Shown here: positions 1-11,050 of the stretch, piece by piece | How positions within the stretch are numbered: the stretch's first letter is position 1 | Layout of the letters: each line of letters starts with the position of its first letter | Assembly: GCA_002189035.1 (NCBI GenBank) | Contig: NEEC01000102.1 | Span: 1 to 33,962 of the forward strand | Source of the DNA: Utricularia gibba | Lineage: Eukaryota; Streptophyta; Magnoliopsida; Lamiales; Lentibulariaceae | Reading direction: 5' to 3' | Length of the DNA: 33,962 bases | Notes under the pieces: generated by a model | What the model was told of the DNA's origin: nothing | Databases searched by the model: none | Seen by the model: the letters and a program-made list of their open reading frames with translations, nothing else | Made by a program: the position numbers and the translations under genes

Positions 1-367
1 GACCCGAATTCCGGCCCGATCGGTGACCCACAAAAGCGCCTTCTCAAGTGTAAGCATGCTGTTGAAAAAATTTGGGTGGTCATGAGATCCTAACTTCAAT
101 AAAGGTATCACGATTTTCGTCGAATGGGACCTTATTGTGCTGTGAAGTCAGACGAACCTTGGGTCCGAACGAAGTTCCCAACAACAGCACCCGCCAAAAA
201 ACGACAACTTTTCCTTGAAAAAGCATGTAGGCAGCCGCCGAAAACCCAACGTTAATAAATGCATCACTTTTTTGGCCGGGCCAAATGACTATGGGCCAGA
301 GCGCGACTCGACCATTTGCTCGATACTAGTGCCAGCTTAGAGCACCTCGTCAAATAAAAATCAGGTT
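1..367. repeat. Partial unit at left edge (A2 tail, B1, B2)
   Basis: The window opens inside an A2 subunit (1-60), followed by B1 (61-213) and B2 (214-367). This copy is noisier than those that follow. It lacks two bases in the A2 tail (CGATCGGTG instead of CGATCTCGGTG), lacks the AGC after the A-run that opens B1, and has substitutions such as AGCTTAGAGC for AGCCTAGAGC in B2. The noise may reflect low consensus quality at a contig or read end, or a genuinely older copy. Confidence 0.9.
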
Positions 368-3300
368 GTTGAGAAAACCATTTGGGGCGCTCATGACATC
401 CTAACTTCATTAAATGCATCACGATTTTCATCGAGTAGGACCCGATTGGGCTCAGGAGCCAGACCAAACCTTGGGCCCTTACAAAGCTGCCAACGACAGC
501 ACCGCCTTAAAACGGCAAGCTGTTGCTTGAAAAACCATGTGGGCAGCCGCCGACAACCCAACGTTAATAAATGCATCACTTCTTTTGTCGGGCTACAGCT
601 GACTTTGGGCCCGAGCTCGACCCGAATTCCGGCCCGATCTCGGTGACCCACAAAAGCGCCTTCTCAAGTGTATAGCATGCTGTTGAAAAAAGCATTTGGG
701 GTGGTCATGAGATCCTAACTTCAATAAAGGTATCACGATTTTCGTCGAATGGGACCTTATTGTGCTGTGAAGTCAGACCGAACCTTGGGTCCGGACGAAG
801 TTCCCAACAACAGCACCCGCCAAAAAAACGACAACTTTTCCTTGAAAAAGCATGTAGGCAGCCGCCGAAAACCCAACGTTAATAAATGCATCACTTTTTT
901 GGCCGGGCTACAAATGACTATGGGCCAGAGCGCGACTCGACCATTTGCTCGATACTAGTGCCAGCCTAGAGCACCTCGTCAAATATAAATCAGGTTGTTG
1001 AGAAAACCATTTGGGGCGCTCATGACATCCTAACTTCATTAAATGCATCACGATTTTCATCGAGTAGGACCCGATTGGGCTCAGGAGCCAGACCAAACCT
1101 TGGGCCCTTACAAAGCTGCCAACGACAGCACCCGCCTTAAAACGGCAAGCTGTTGCTTGAAAAACCATGTGGGCAGCCGCCGACAACCAACGTTAATAAA
1201 TGCATCACTTCTTTTGTCGGGCTACAGCTGACTTTGGGCCCGAGCTCGACCCGAATTCCGGCCCGATCTCGGTGACCCACAAAAGCGCCTTCTCAAGTGT
1301 ATAGCATGCTGTTGAAAAAAGCATTTGGGGTGGTCATGAGATCCTAACTTCAATAAAGGTATCACGATTTTCGTCGAATGGGACCTTATTGTGCTGTGAA
1401 GTCAGACCGAACCTTGGGTCCGGACGAAGTTCCCAAACAAGCACCCGCCAAAAAACGACAACTTTTCCTTGAAAAAGCATGTAGGCAGCCGCCGAAAACC
1501 CAACGTTAATAAATGCATCACTTTTTTTGGCCGGGCTACAAATGACTATGGGCCAGAGCGCGACTCGACCATTTGCTCGATACTAGTGCCAGCCTAGAGC
1601 ACCTCGTCAAATATAAATCAGGTTGTTGAGAAAACCATTTGGGGCGCTCATGACATCCTAACTTCATTAAATGCATCACGATTTTCATCGAGTAGGACCC
1701 GATTGGGCTCAGGAGCCAGACCAAACCTTGGGCCCTTACAAAGCTGCCAACGACAGCACCCGCCTTAAAACGGCAAGCTGTTGCTTGAAAAACCATGTGG
1801 GCAGCCGCCGACAACCCAACGTTAATAAATGCATCACTTCTTTTGTCGGGCTACAGCTGACTTTGGGCCCGAGCTCGACCCGAATTCCGGCCCGATCTCG
1901 GTGACCCACAAAAGCGCCTTCTCAAGTGTATAGCATGCTGTTGAAAAAAGCATTTGGGGTGGTCATGAGATCCTAACTTCAATAAAGGTATCACGATTTT
2001 CGTCGAATGGGACCTTATTGTGCTGTGAAGTCAGACCGAACCTTGGGTCCGGACGAAGTTCCCAACAACAGCACCCGCCAAAAAACGACAACTTTTCCTT
2101 GAAAAAGCATGTAGGCAGCCGCCGAAAACCCAACGTTAATAAATGCATCACTTTTTTGGCCGGGCTAAAATGACTATGGGCCAGAGCGCGACTCGACCAT
2201 TTGCTCGATACTAGTGCCAGCCTAGAGCACCTCGTCAATATAAATCAGGTTGTTGAGAAAACCATTTGGGGCGCTCATGACATCCTAACTTCATTAAATG
2301 CATCACGATTTTCATCGAGTAGGACCCGATTGGGCTCAGGAGCCAGACCAAACCTTGGGCCCTTACAAAGCTGCCAACGACAGCACCCGCCTTAAAACGG
2401 CAAGCTGTTGCTTGAAAAACCATGTGGGCAGCCGCCGACAACCCAACGTTAATAAATGCATCACTTCTTTTGTCGGGCTACAGCTGACTTTGGGCCCGAG
2501 CTCGACCCGAATTCCGGCCCGATCTCGGTGACCCACAAAAGCGCCTTCTCAAGTGTATAGCATGCTGTTGAAAAAAGCATTTGGGGTGGTCATGAGATCC
2601 TAACTTCAATAAAGGTATCACGATTTTCGTCGAATGGGACCTTATTGTGCTGTGAAGTCAGACCGAACCTTGGGTCCGGACGAAGTTCCCAACAACAGCA
2701 CCCGCCAAAAAACGACAACTTTTCCTTGAAAAAGCATGTAGGCAGCCGCCGAAAACCCAACGTTAATAAATGCATCACTTTTTTGGCCGGGCTACAAATG
2801 ACTATGGGCCAGAGCGCGACTCGACCATTTGCTCGATACTAGTGCCAGCCTAGAGCACCTCGTCAAATATAAATCAGGTTGTTGAGAAAACCATTTGGGG
2901 CGCTCATGACATCCTAACTTCATTAAATGCATCACGATTTTCATCGAGTAGGACCCGATTGGGCTCAGGAGCCAGACCAAACCTTGGGCCCTTACAAAGC
3001 TGCCAACGACAGCACCCGCCTTAAAACGGCAAGCTGTTGCTTGAAAAACCATGTGGGCAGCCGCCGACAACCCAACGTTAATAAATGCATCACTTCTTTT
3101 GTCGGGCTACAGCTGACTTTGGGCCCGAGCTCGACCCGAATTCCGGCCCGATCTCGGTGACCCACAAAAGCGCCTTCTCAAGTGTATAGCATGCTGTTGA
3201 AAAAAGCATTTGGGGTATGAGATCCTAACTTCAATAAAGGTATCACGATTTTCGTCGAATGGGACCTTATTGTGCTGTGAAGTCAGACCGAACCTTGGGT

Positions 3301-6018
3301 CCGGACGAAGTTCCCAACAACAGCACCCGCCAAAAAACGACAACTTTTCCTTGAAAAAGCATGTAGGCAGCCGCCGAAAACCCAACGTTAATAAATGCAT
3401 CACTTTTTTGGCCGGGCTACAAATGACTATGGGCCAGAGCGCGACTCGACCATTTGCTCGATACTAGTGCCAGCCTAGAGCACCTCGTCAAATATAAATC
3501 AGGTTGTTGAGAAAACCATTTGGGGCGCTCATGACATCCTAACTTCATTAAATGCATCACGATTTTCATCGAGTAGGACCCGATTGGGCTCAGGAGCCAG
3601 ACCAAACCTTGGGCCCTTACAAAGCTGCCAACGACAGCACCCGCCTTAAAACGGCAAGCTGTTGCTTGAAAAACCATGTGGGCAGCCGCCGACAACCCAA
3701 CGTTAATAAATGCATCACTTCTTTTGTCGGGCTACAGCTGACTTTGGGCCCGAGCTCGACCCGAATTCCGGCCCGATCTCGGTGACCCACAAAAGCGCCT
3801 TCTCAAGTGTATAGCATGCTGTTGAAAAAAGCATTTGGGGTGGTCATGAGATCCTAACTTCAATAAAGGTATCACGATTTTCGTCGAATGGGACCTTATT
3901 GTGCTGTGAAGTCAGACCGAACCTTGGGTCCGGACGAAGTTCCCAACAACAGCACCCGCCAAAAAACGACAACTTTTCCTTGAAAAAGCATGTAGGCAGC
4001 CGCCGAAAACCCAACGTTAATAAATGCATCACTTTTTTGGCCGGGCTACAAATGACTATGGGCCAGAGCGCGACTCGACCATTTGCTCGATACTAGTGCC
4101 AGCCTAGAGCACCTCGTCAAATATAAATCAGGTTGTTGAGAAAACCATTTGGGGCGCTCATGACATCCTAACTTCATTAAATGCATCACGATTTTCATCG
4201 AGTAGGACCCGATTGGGCTCAGGAGCCAGACCAAACCTTGGGCCCTTACAAAGCTGCCAACGACAGCACCCGCCTTAAAACGGCAAGCTGTTGCTTGAAA
4301 AACCATGTGGGCAGCCGCCGACAACCCAACGTTAATAAATGCATCACTTCTTTTGTCGGGCTACAGCTGACTTTGGGCCCGAGCTCGACCCGAATTCCGG
4401 CCCGATCTCGGTGACCCACAAAAGCGCCTTCTCAAGTGTAGCATGCTGTTGAAAAAAGCATTTGGGGTGGTCATGAGATCCTAACTTCAATAAAGGTATC
4501 ACGATTTTCGTCGAATGGGACCTTATTGTGCTGTGAAGTCAGACCGAACCTTGGGTCCGGACGAAGTTCCCAACAACAGCACCCGCCAAAAAACGACAAC
4601 TTTTCCTTGAAAAAGCATGTAGGCAGCCGCCGAAAACCCAACGTTAATAAATGCATCACTTTTTTGGCCGGGCTACAAATGACTATGGGCCAGAGCGCGA
4701 CTCGACCATTTGCTCGATACTAGTGCCAGCCTAGAGCACCTCGTCAAATATAAATCAGGTTGTTGAGAAAACCATTTGGGGCGCTCATGACATCCTAACT
4801 TCATTAAATGCATCACGATTTTCATCGAGTAGGACCCGATTGGGCTCAGGAGCCAGACCAAACCTTGGGCCCTTACAAAGCTGCCAACGACAGCACCCGC
4901 CTTAAAACGGCAAGCTGTTGCTTGAAAAACCATGTGGGCAGCCGCCGACAACCCAACGTTAATAAATGCATCACTTCTTTTGTCGGGCTACAGCTGACTT
5001 TGGGCCCGAGCTCGACCCGAATTCCGGCCCGATCTCGGTGACCCACAAAAGCGCCTTCTCAAGTGTATAGCATGCTGTTGAAAAAAGCATTTGGGGTGGT
5101 CATGAGATCCTAACTTCAATAAAGGTATCACGATTTTCGTCGAATGGGACCTTATTGTGCTGTGAAGTCAGACCGAACCTTGGGTCCGGACGAAGTTCCC
5201 AACAACAGCACCCGCCAAAAAACGACAACTTTTCCTTGAAAAAGCATGTAGGCAGCCGCCGAAAACCCAACGTTAATAAATGCATCACTTTTTTGGCCGG
5301 GCTACAAATGACTATGGGCCAGAGCGCGACTCGACCATTTGCTCGATACTAGTGCCAGCCTAGAGCACCTCGTCAAATATAAATCAGGTTGTTGAGAAAA
5401 CCATTTGGGGCGCTCATGACATCCTAACTTCATTAAATGCATCACGATTTTCATCGAGTAGGACCCGATTGGGCTCAGGAGCCAGACCAAACCTTGGGCC
5501 CTTACAAAGCTGCCAACGACAGCACCCGCCTTAAAACGGCAAGCTGTTGCTTGAAAAACCATGTGGGCAGCCGCCGACAACCCAACGTTAATAAATGCAT
5601 CACTTCTTTTGTCGGGCTACAGCTGACTTTGGGCCCGAGCTCGACCCGAATTCCGGCCCGATCTCGGTGACCCACAAAAGCGCCTTCTCAAGTGTATAGC
5701 ATGCTGTTGAAAAAAGCATTTGGGGTGGTCATGAGATCCTAACTTCAATAAAGGTATCACGATTTTCGTCGAATGGGACCTTATTGTGCTGTGAAGTCAG
5801 ACCGAACCTTGGGTCCGGACGAAGTTCCCAACAACAGCACCCGCCAAAAAACGACAACTTTTCCTTGAAAAAGCATGTAGGCAGCCGCCGAAAACCCAAC
5901 GTTAATAAATGCATCACTTTTTTGGCCGGGCTACAAATGACTATGGGCCAGAGCGCGACTCGACCATTTGCTCGATACTAGTGCCAGCCTAGAGCACCTC
6001 GTCAATATAAATCAGGTT
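368..6018. repeat. Left block, subfamily L, nine units with small indels
   Basis: Units start at 368, 997, 1625, 2252, 2881, 3506, 4135, 4762 and 5391, with lengths 629, 628, 627, 629, 625, 629, 627, 629 and 628. They share the L-type diagnostic bases: CATCCTAAC and GGGCTCAGG in A1, TTTTGTCGGG and CCCGAGCTCGACC in A2, and GGTCATGAGATCC in B1. Differences are almost only short indels. Examples are a 4-bp loss of GGTC near 3216, a 2-bp loss in the A2 tail near 4440, an extra T in the run near 1521, and one missing A in the B2 tail near 2236 and again near 6004. Confidence 0.95.
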
Positions 6019-6647
6019 GTTGAGAAAACCATTTGGGGCGCTCATGACATCCTAACTTCATTAAATGCATCACGATTTTCATCGAGTAGGACCCGATTGG
6101 GCTCAGGAGCCAGACCAAACCTTGGGCCCTTACAAAGCTGCCAACGACAGCACCCGCCTTAAAACGGCAAGCTGTTGCTTGAAAAACCATGTGGGCAGCC
6201 GCCGACAACCCAACGTTAATAAATGCATCACTTCTTTTGTCGGGCTACAGCTGACTTTGGGCCCGAGCTCGACCCGAATTCCGGCCCGATCTCGGTGACC
6301 CACAAAAGCGCCTTCTCAAGTGTATAGCATGCTGTTGAAAAAAGCATTTGGGGTGGTCATGAGATCCTAACTTCAATAAAGGTATCACGATTTTCGTCGA
6401 ATGGGACCTTATTGTGCTGTGAAGTCAGACCGAACCTTGGGTCCGGACGAAGTTCCCAACAACAGCACCCGCCAAAAAACGACAACTTTTCCTTGAAAAA
6501 GCATGTAGGCAGCCGCCGAAAACCCAACGTTAATAAATGCATCACTTTTTTGGCCGGGCTACAAATGACTATGGGCCAGAGCGCGACTCGACCATTTGCT
6601 CGATACTAGTGCCAGCCTAGAGCACCTCGTCAAATATAAATCAGGTT

Positions 6648-6806
6648 GTTGAGAAAACCATTTGGGGCGCTCATGACATCCTAACTTCATTAAATGCATC
6701 ACGATTTTCATCGAGTAGGACCCGATTGGGCTCAGGAGCCAGACCAAACCTTGGGCCCTTACAAAGCTGCCAACGACAGCACCCGCCTTAAAACGGCAAG
6801 CTGTTG
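6648..6806. repeat. Reference subunit A1 (159 bp)
   Basis: First subunit of the reference unit. It opens with GTTGAGAAAACCATTTGG and contains the block ATTAAATGCATCACGATTTT, then a C/A-rich second half with AGCCAGACCAAACCTTGGG. It aligns best with B1: both have TAACTTCA-TAAA--ATCACGATTTTC at the same offset. It aligns more weakly with A2 and B2, sharing the opening TTGA-AAA-CAT and the ATGCATCAC block. In the right half of the window it carries CATCATAAC and GGGCTAAGG instead of CATCCTAAC and GGGCTCAGG. Confidence 0.9.
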
Positions 6807-6904
6807 CTTGAAAAACCATGTGGGCAGCCGCCGACAACCCAACGTTAATAAATGCATCACTTCTTTTGTCGGGCTACAGCTGACTTTGGGCCCGAGCTCG
6901 ACCC

Positions 6905-6910
6905 GAATTC
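6905..6910. other. EcoRI site GAATTC, one per unit
   Basis: GAATTC lies in the second half of A2 and recurs once per 629-bp unit through nearly the whole window. It predicts an EcoRI ladder of about 629 bp from genomic DNA. SpeI (ACTAGT, in B2) and PvuII (CAGCTG, in A2) also occur about once per unit. SacI (GAGCTC, in A2) marks the L block and is lost where the sequence becomes GAGCCG or AAGCCCG. Confidence 0.9.
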
Positions 6911-6954
6911 CGGCCCGATCTCGGTGACCCACAAAAGCGCCTTCTCAAGTGTAT

Positions 6955-6962
6955 AGCATGCT
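6955..6962. other. 8-bp palindrome AGCATGCT at A2/B1 junction
   Basis: A perfect palindrome sits at the end of A2, directly before the start of B1, and recurs in nearly every unit. The three or four bases before it vary (GTATAGC, GTAAGC, GTAGC, GTGGC), so the A/B junction is an indel hotspot. No function is known to me. It is reported as a recurrent structural landmark. Confidence 0.7.
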
Positions 6963-7120
6963 GTTGAAAAAAGCATTTGGGGTGGTCATGAGATCCTAAC
7001 TTCAATAAAGGTATCACGATTTTCGTCGAATGGGACCTTATTGTGCTGTGAAGTCAGACCGAACCTTGGGTCCGGACGAAGTTCCCAACAACAGCACCCG
7101 CCAAAAAACGACAACTTTTC
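6963..7120. repeat. Reference subunit B1 (158 bp)
   Basis: Third subunit. It opens with GTTGAAAAAAGCATTTGG and is the only one of the four where the ATGCATCAC block reads GGTATCAC. It contains the dyad TTCG-T-CGAA and ends in an A-run and T-run (CCAAAAAACGACAACTTTTC). It is the sister of A1. In subfamily R it reads GGTCTTGAGATCCTCAC instead of GGTCATGAGATCCTAAC. Confidence 0.9.
7022..7030. other. Short dyad TTCG-T-CGAA in B1
   Basis: A 4-bp inverted repeat around one central T occurs in B1 of nearly every unit. The homologous place in A1 reads TTCATCGAG and has lost the symmetry. It is short enough to be chance, but it is kept in both subfamilies. A protein-binding role is only a possibility. 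Confidence 0.5.
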
Positions 7121-7276
7121 CTTGAAAAAGCATGTAGGCAGCCGCCGAAAACCCAACGTTAATAAATGCATCACTTTTTTGGCCGGGCTACAAATGACTA
7201 TGGGCCAGAGCGCGACTCGACCATTTGCTCGATACTAGTGCCAGCCTAGAGCACCTCGTCAAATATAAATCAGGTT
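7121..7276. repeat. Reference subunit B2 (156 bp)
   Basis: Fourth subunit. It opens with CTTGAAAAAGCATGTAGG, then GCAGCCGCCGAAAACCC and TTAATAAATGCATCACTTT, and ends with GATACTAGTGCCAGCC and a T/A-rich tail (CAAATATAAATCAG). It is the sister of A2. It is the best-conserved subunit across the window: even in the scrambled zone its head is usually intact, and it does not carry the L/R diagnostic differences seen in A1, A2 and B1. Confidence 0.9.
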
Positions 7277-10200
7277 GTTGAGAAAACCATTTGGGGCGCT
7301 CATGACATCCTAACTTCATTAAATGCATCACGATTTTCATCGAGTAGGACCCGATTGGGCTCAGGAGCCAGACCAAACCTTGGGCCCTTACAAAGCTGCC
7401 AACGACAGCACCCGCCTTAAAACGGCAAGCTGTTGCTTGAAAAACCATGTGGGCAGCCGCCGACAACCCAACGTTAATAAATGCATCACTTCTTTTGTCG
7501 GGCTACAGCTGACTTTGGGCCCGAGCTCGACCCGAATTCCGGCCCGATCTCGGTGACCCACAAAAGCGCCTTCTCAAGTGTATAGCATGCTGTTGAAAAA
7601 AGCATTTGGGGTGGTCATGAGATCCTAACTTCAATAAAGGTATCACGATTTTCGTCGAATGGGACCTTATTGTGCTGTGAAGTCAGACCGAACCTTGGGT
7701 CCGGACGAAGTTCCCAACAACAGCACCCGCCAAAAAACGACAACTTTTCCTTGAAAAAGCATGTAGGCAGCCGCCGAAAACCCAACGTTAATAAATGCAT
7801 CACTTTTTTGGCCGGGCTACAAATGACTATGGGCCAGAGCGCGACTCGACCATTTGCTCGATACTAGTGCCAGCCTAGAGCACCTCGTCAAATATAAATC
7901 AGGTTGTTGAGAAAACCATTTGGGGCGCTCATGACATCCTAACTTCATTAAATGCATCACGATTTTCATCGAGTAGGACCCGATTGGGCTCAGGAGCCAG
8001 ACCAAACCTTGGGCCCTTACAAAGCTGCCAACGACAGCACCCGCCTTAAAACGGCAAGCTGTTGCTTGAAAAACCATGTGGGCAGCCGCCGACAACCCAA
8101 CGTTAATAAATGCATCACTTCTTTTGTCGGGCTACAGCTGACTTTGGGCCCGAGCTCGACCCGAATTCCGGCCCGATCTCGGTGACCCACAAAAGCGCCT
8201 TCTCAAGTGTATAGCATGCTGTTGAAAAAAGCATTTGGGGTGGTCATGAGATCCTAACTTCAATAAAGGTATCACGATTTTCGTCGAATGGGACCTTATT
8301 GTGCTGTGAAGTCAGACCGAACCTTGGGTCCGGACGAAGTTCCCAACAACAGCACCCGCCAAAAAACGACAACTTTTCCTTGAAAAAGCATGTAGGCAGC
8401 CGCCGAAAACCCAACGTTAATAAATGCATCACTTTTTTGGCCGGGCTACAAATGACTATGGGCCAGAGCGCGACTCGACCATTTGCTCGATACTAGTGCC
8501 AGCCTAGAGCACCTCGTCAAATATAAATCAGGTTGTTGAGAAAACCATTTGGGGCGCTCATGACATCCTAACTTCATTAAATGCATCACGATTTTCATCG
8601 AGTAGGACCCGATTGGGCTCAGGAGCCAGACCAAACCTTGGGCCCTTACAAAGCTGCCAACGACAGCACCCGCCTTAAAACGGCAAGCTGTTGCTTGAAA
8701 AACCATGTGGGCAGCCGCCGACAACCCAACGTTAATAAATGCATCACTTCTTTTGTCGGGCTACAGCTGACTTTGGGCCCGAGCTCGACCCGAATTCCGG
8801 CCCGATCTCGGTGACCCACAAAAGCGCCTTCTCAAGTGTATAGCATGCTGTTGAAAAAAGCATTTGGGGTGGTCATGAGATCCTAACTTCAATAAAGGTA
8901 TCACGATTTTCGTCGAATGGGACCTTATTGTGCTGTGAAGTCAGACCGAACCTTGGGTCCGGACGAAGTTCCCAACAACAGCACCCGCCAAAAAACGACA
9001 ACTTTTCCTTGAAAAAGCATGTAGGCAGCCGCCGAAAACCCAACGTTAATAAATGCATCACTTTTTTGGCCGGGCTACAAATGACTATGGGCCAGAGCGC
9101 GACTCGACCATTTGCTCGATACTAGTGCCAGCCTAGAGCACCTCGTCAAATATAAATCAGGTTGTTGAGAAAACCATTTGGGGCGCTCATGACATCCTAA
9201 CTTCATTAAATGCATCACGATTTTCATCGAGTAGGACCCGATTGGGCTCAGGAGCCAGACCAAACCTTGGGCCCTTACAAAGCTGCCAACGACAGCACCC
9301 GCCTTAAAACGGCAAGCTGTTGCTTGAAAAACCATGTGGGCAGCCGCCGACAACCCAACGTTAATAAATGCATCACTTCTTTTGTCGGGCTACAGCTGAC
9401 TTTGGGCCCGAGCTCGACCCGAATTCCGGCCCGATCTCGGTGACCCACAAAAGCGCCTTCTCAAGTGTATAGCATGCTGTTGAAAAAAGCATTTGGGGTG
9501 GTCATGAGATCCTAACTTCAATAAAGGTATCACGATTTTCGTCGAATGGGACCTTATTGTGCTGTGAAGTCAGACCGAACCTTGGGTCCGGACGAAGTTC
9601 CCAACAACAGCACCCGCCAAAAAACGACAACTTTTCCTTGAAAAAGCATGTAGGCAGCCGCCGAAAACCCAACGTTAATAAATGCATCACTTTTTTGGCC
9701 GGGCTACAAATGACTATGGGCCAGAGCGCGACTCGACCATTTGCTCGATACTAGTGCCAGCCTAGAGCACCTCGTCAAATATAAATCAGGTTGTTGAGAA
9801 AACCATTTGGGGCGCTCATGACATCCTAACTTCATTAAATGCATCACGATTTTCATCGAGTAGGACCCGATTGGGCTCAGGAGCCAGACCAAACCTTGGG
9901 CCCTTACAAAGCTGCCAACGACAGCACCCGCCTTAAAACGGCAAGCTGTTGCTTGAAAAACCATGTGGGCAGCCGCCGACAACCCAACGTTAATAAATGC
10001 ATCACTTCTTTTGTCGGGCTACAGCTGACTTTGGGCCCGAGCTCGACCCGAATTCCGGCCCGATCTCGGTGACCCACAAAAGCGCCTTCTCAAGTGTATA
10101 GCATGCTGTTGAAAAAAGCATTTGGGGTGGTCATGAGATCCTAACTTCAATAAAGGTATCACGATTTTCGTCGAATGGGACCTTATTGTGCTGTGAAGTC

Positions 10201-11050
10201 AGACCGAACCTTGGGTCCGGACGAAGTTCCCAACAACAGCACCCGCCAAAAAACGACAACTTTTCCTTGAAAAAGCATGTAGGCAGCCGCCGAAAACCCA
10301 ACGTTAATAAATGCATCACTTTTTTGGCCGGGCTACAAATGACTATGGGCCAGAGCGCGACTCGACCATTTGCTCGATACTAGTGCCAGCCTAGAGCACC
10401 TCGTCAAATATAAATCAGGTTGTTGAGAAAACCATTTGGGGCGCTCATGACATCCTAACTTCATTAAATGCATCACGATTTTCATCGAGTAGGACCCGAT
10501 TGGGCTCAGGAGCCAGACCAAACCTTGGGCCCTTACAAAGCTGCCAACGACAGCACCCGCCTTAAAACGGCAAGCTGTTGCTTGAAAAACCATGTGGGCA
10601 GCCGCCGACAACCCAACGTTAATAAATGCATCACTTCTTTTGTCGGGCTACAGCTGACTTTGGGCCCGAGCTCGACCCGAATTCCGGCCCGATCTCGGTG
10701 ACCCACAAAAGCGCCTTCTCAAGTGTATAGCATGCTGTTGAAAAAAGCATTTGGGGTGGTCATGAGATCCTAACTTCAATAAAGGTATCACGATTTTCGT
10801 CGAATGGGACCTTATTGTGCTGTGAAGTCAGACCGAACCTTGGGTCCGGACGAAGTTCCCAACAACAGCACCCGCCAAAAAACGACAACTTTTCCTTGAA
10901 AAAGCATGTAGGCAGCCGCCGAAAACCCAACGTTAATAAATGCATCACTTTTTTGGCCGGGCTACAAATGACTATGGGCCAGAGCGCGACTCGACCATTT
11001 GCTCGATACTAGTGCCAGCCTAGAGCACCTCGTCAAATATAAATCAGGTT

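Larger units (their letters stand above)
6807..6962. repeat. Reference subunit A2 (156 bp)
   Basis: Second subunit. It opens with CTTGAAAAACCATGTGGG, then GCAGCCGCCGACAACCC and TTAATAAATGCATCACTTC. The second half is GC-rich (CCGAATTCCGGCCCGATC) and is the most variable part of the unit across the window, with recurrent indels in GAGCTCGACC, GATCTCGGTG and GTGTATAGC. Its closest relative is B2, which shares GGCAGCCGCCGA-AACCCAA. It ends in the palindrome AGCATGCT at the junction with B1. Confidence 0.9.
6019..11050. repeat. Homogenised core, eight consecutive exact 629-bp units
   Basis: Units start at 6019, 6648, 7277, 7906, 8535, 9164, 9793 and 10422, and every spacing is exactly 629 bp. 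By eye I find no base difference between them over about 5 kb. They carry the L-type bases throughout. Such uniformity next to units that differ by indels points to recent amplification or gene conversion, which is an inference. The alternative is that the assembler expanded a collapsed consensus here. Confidence 0.95.
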
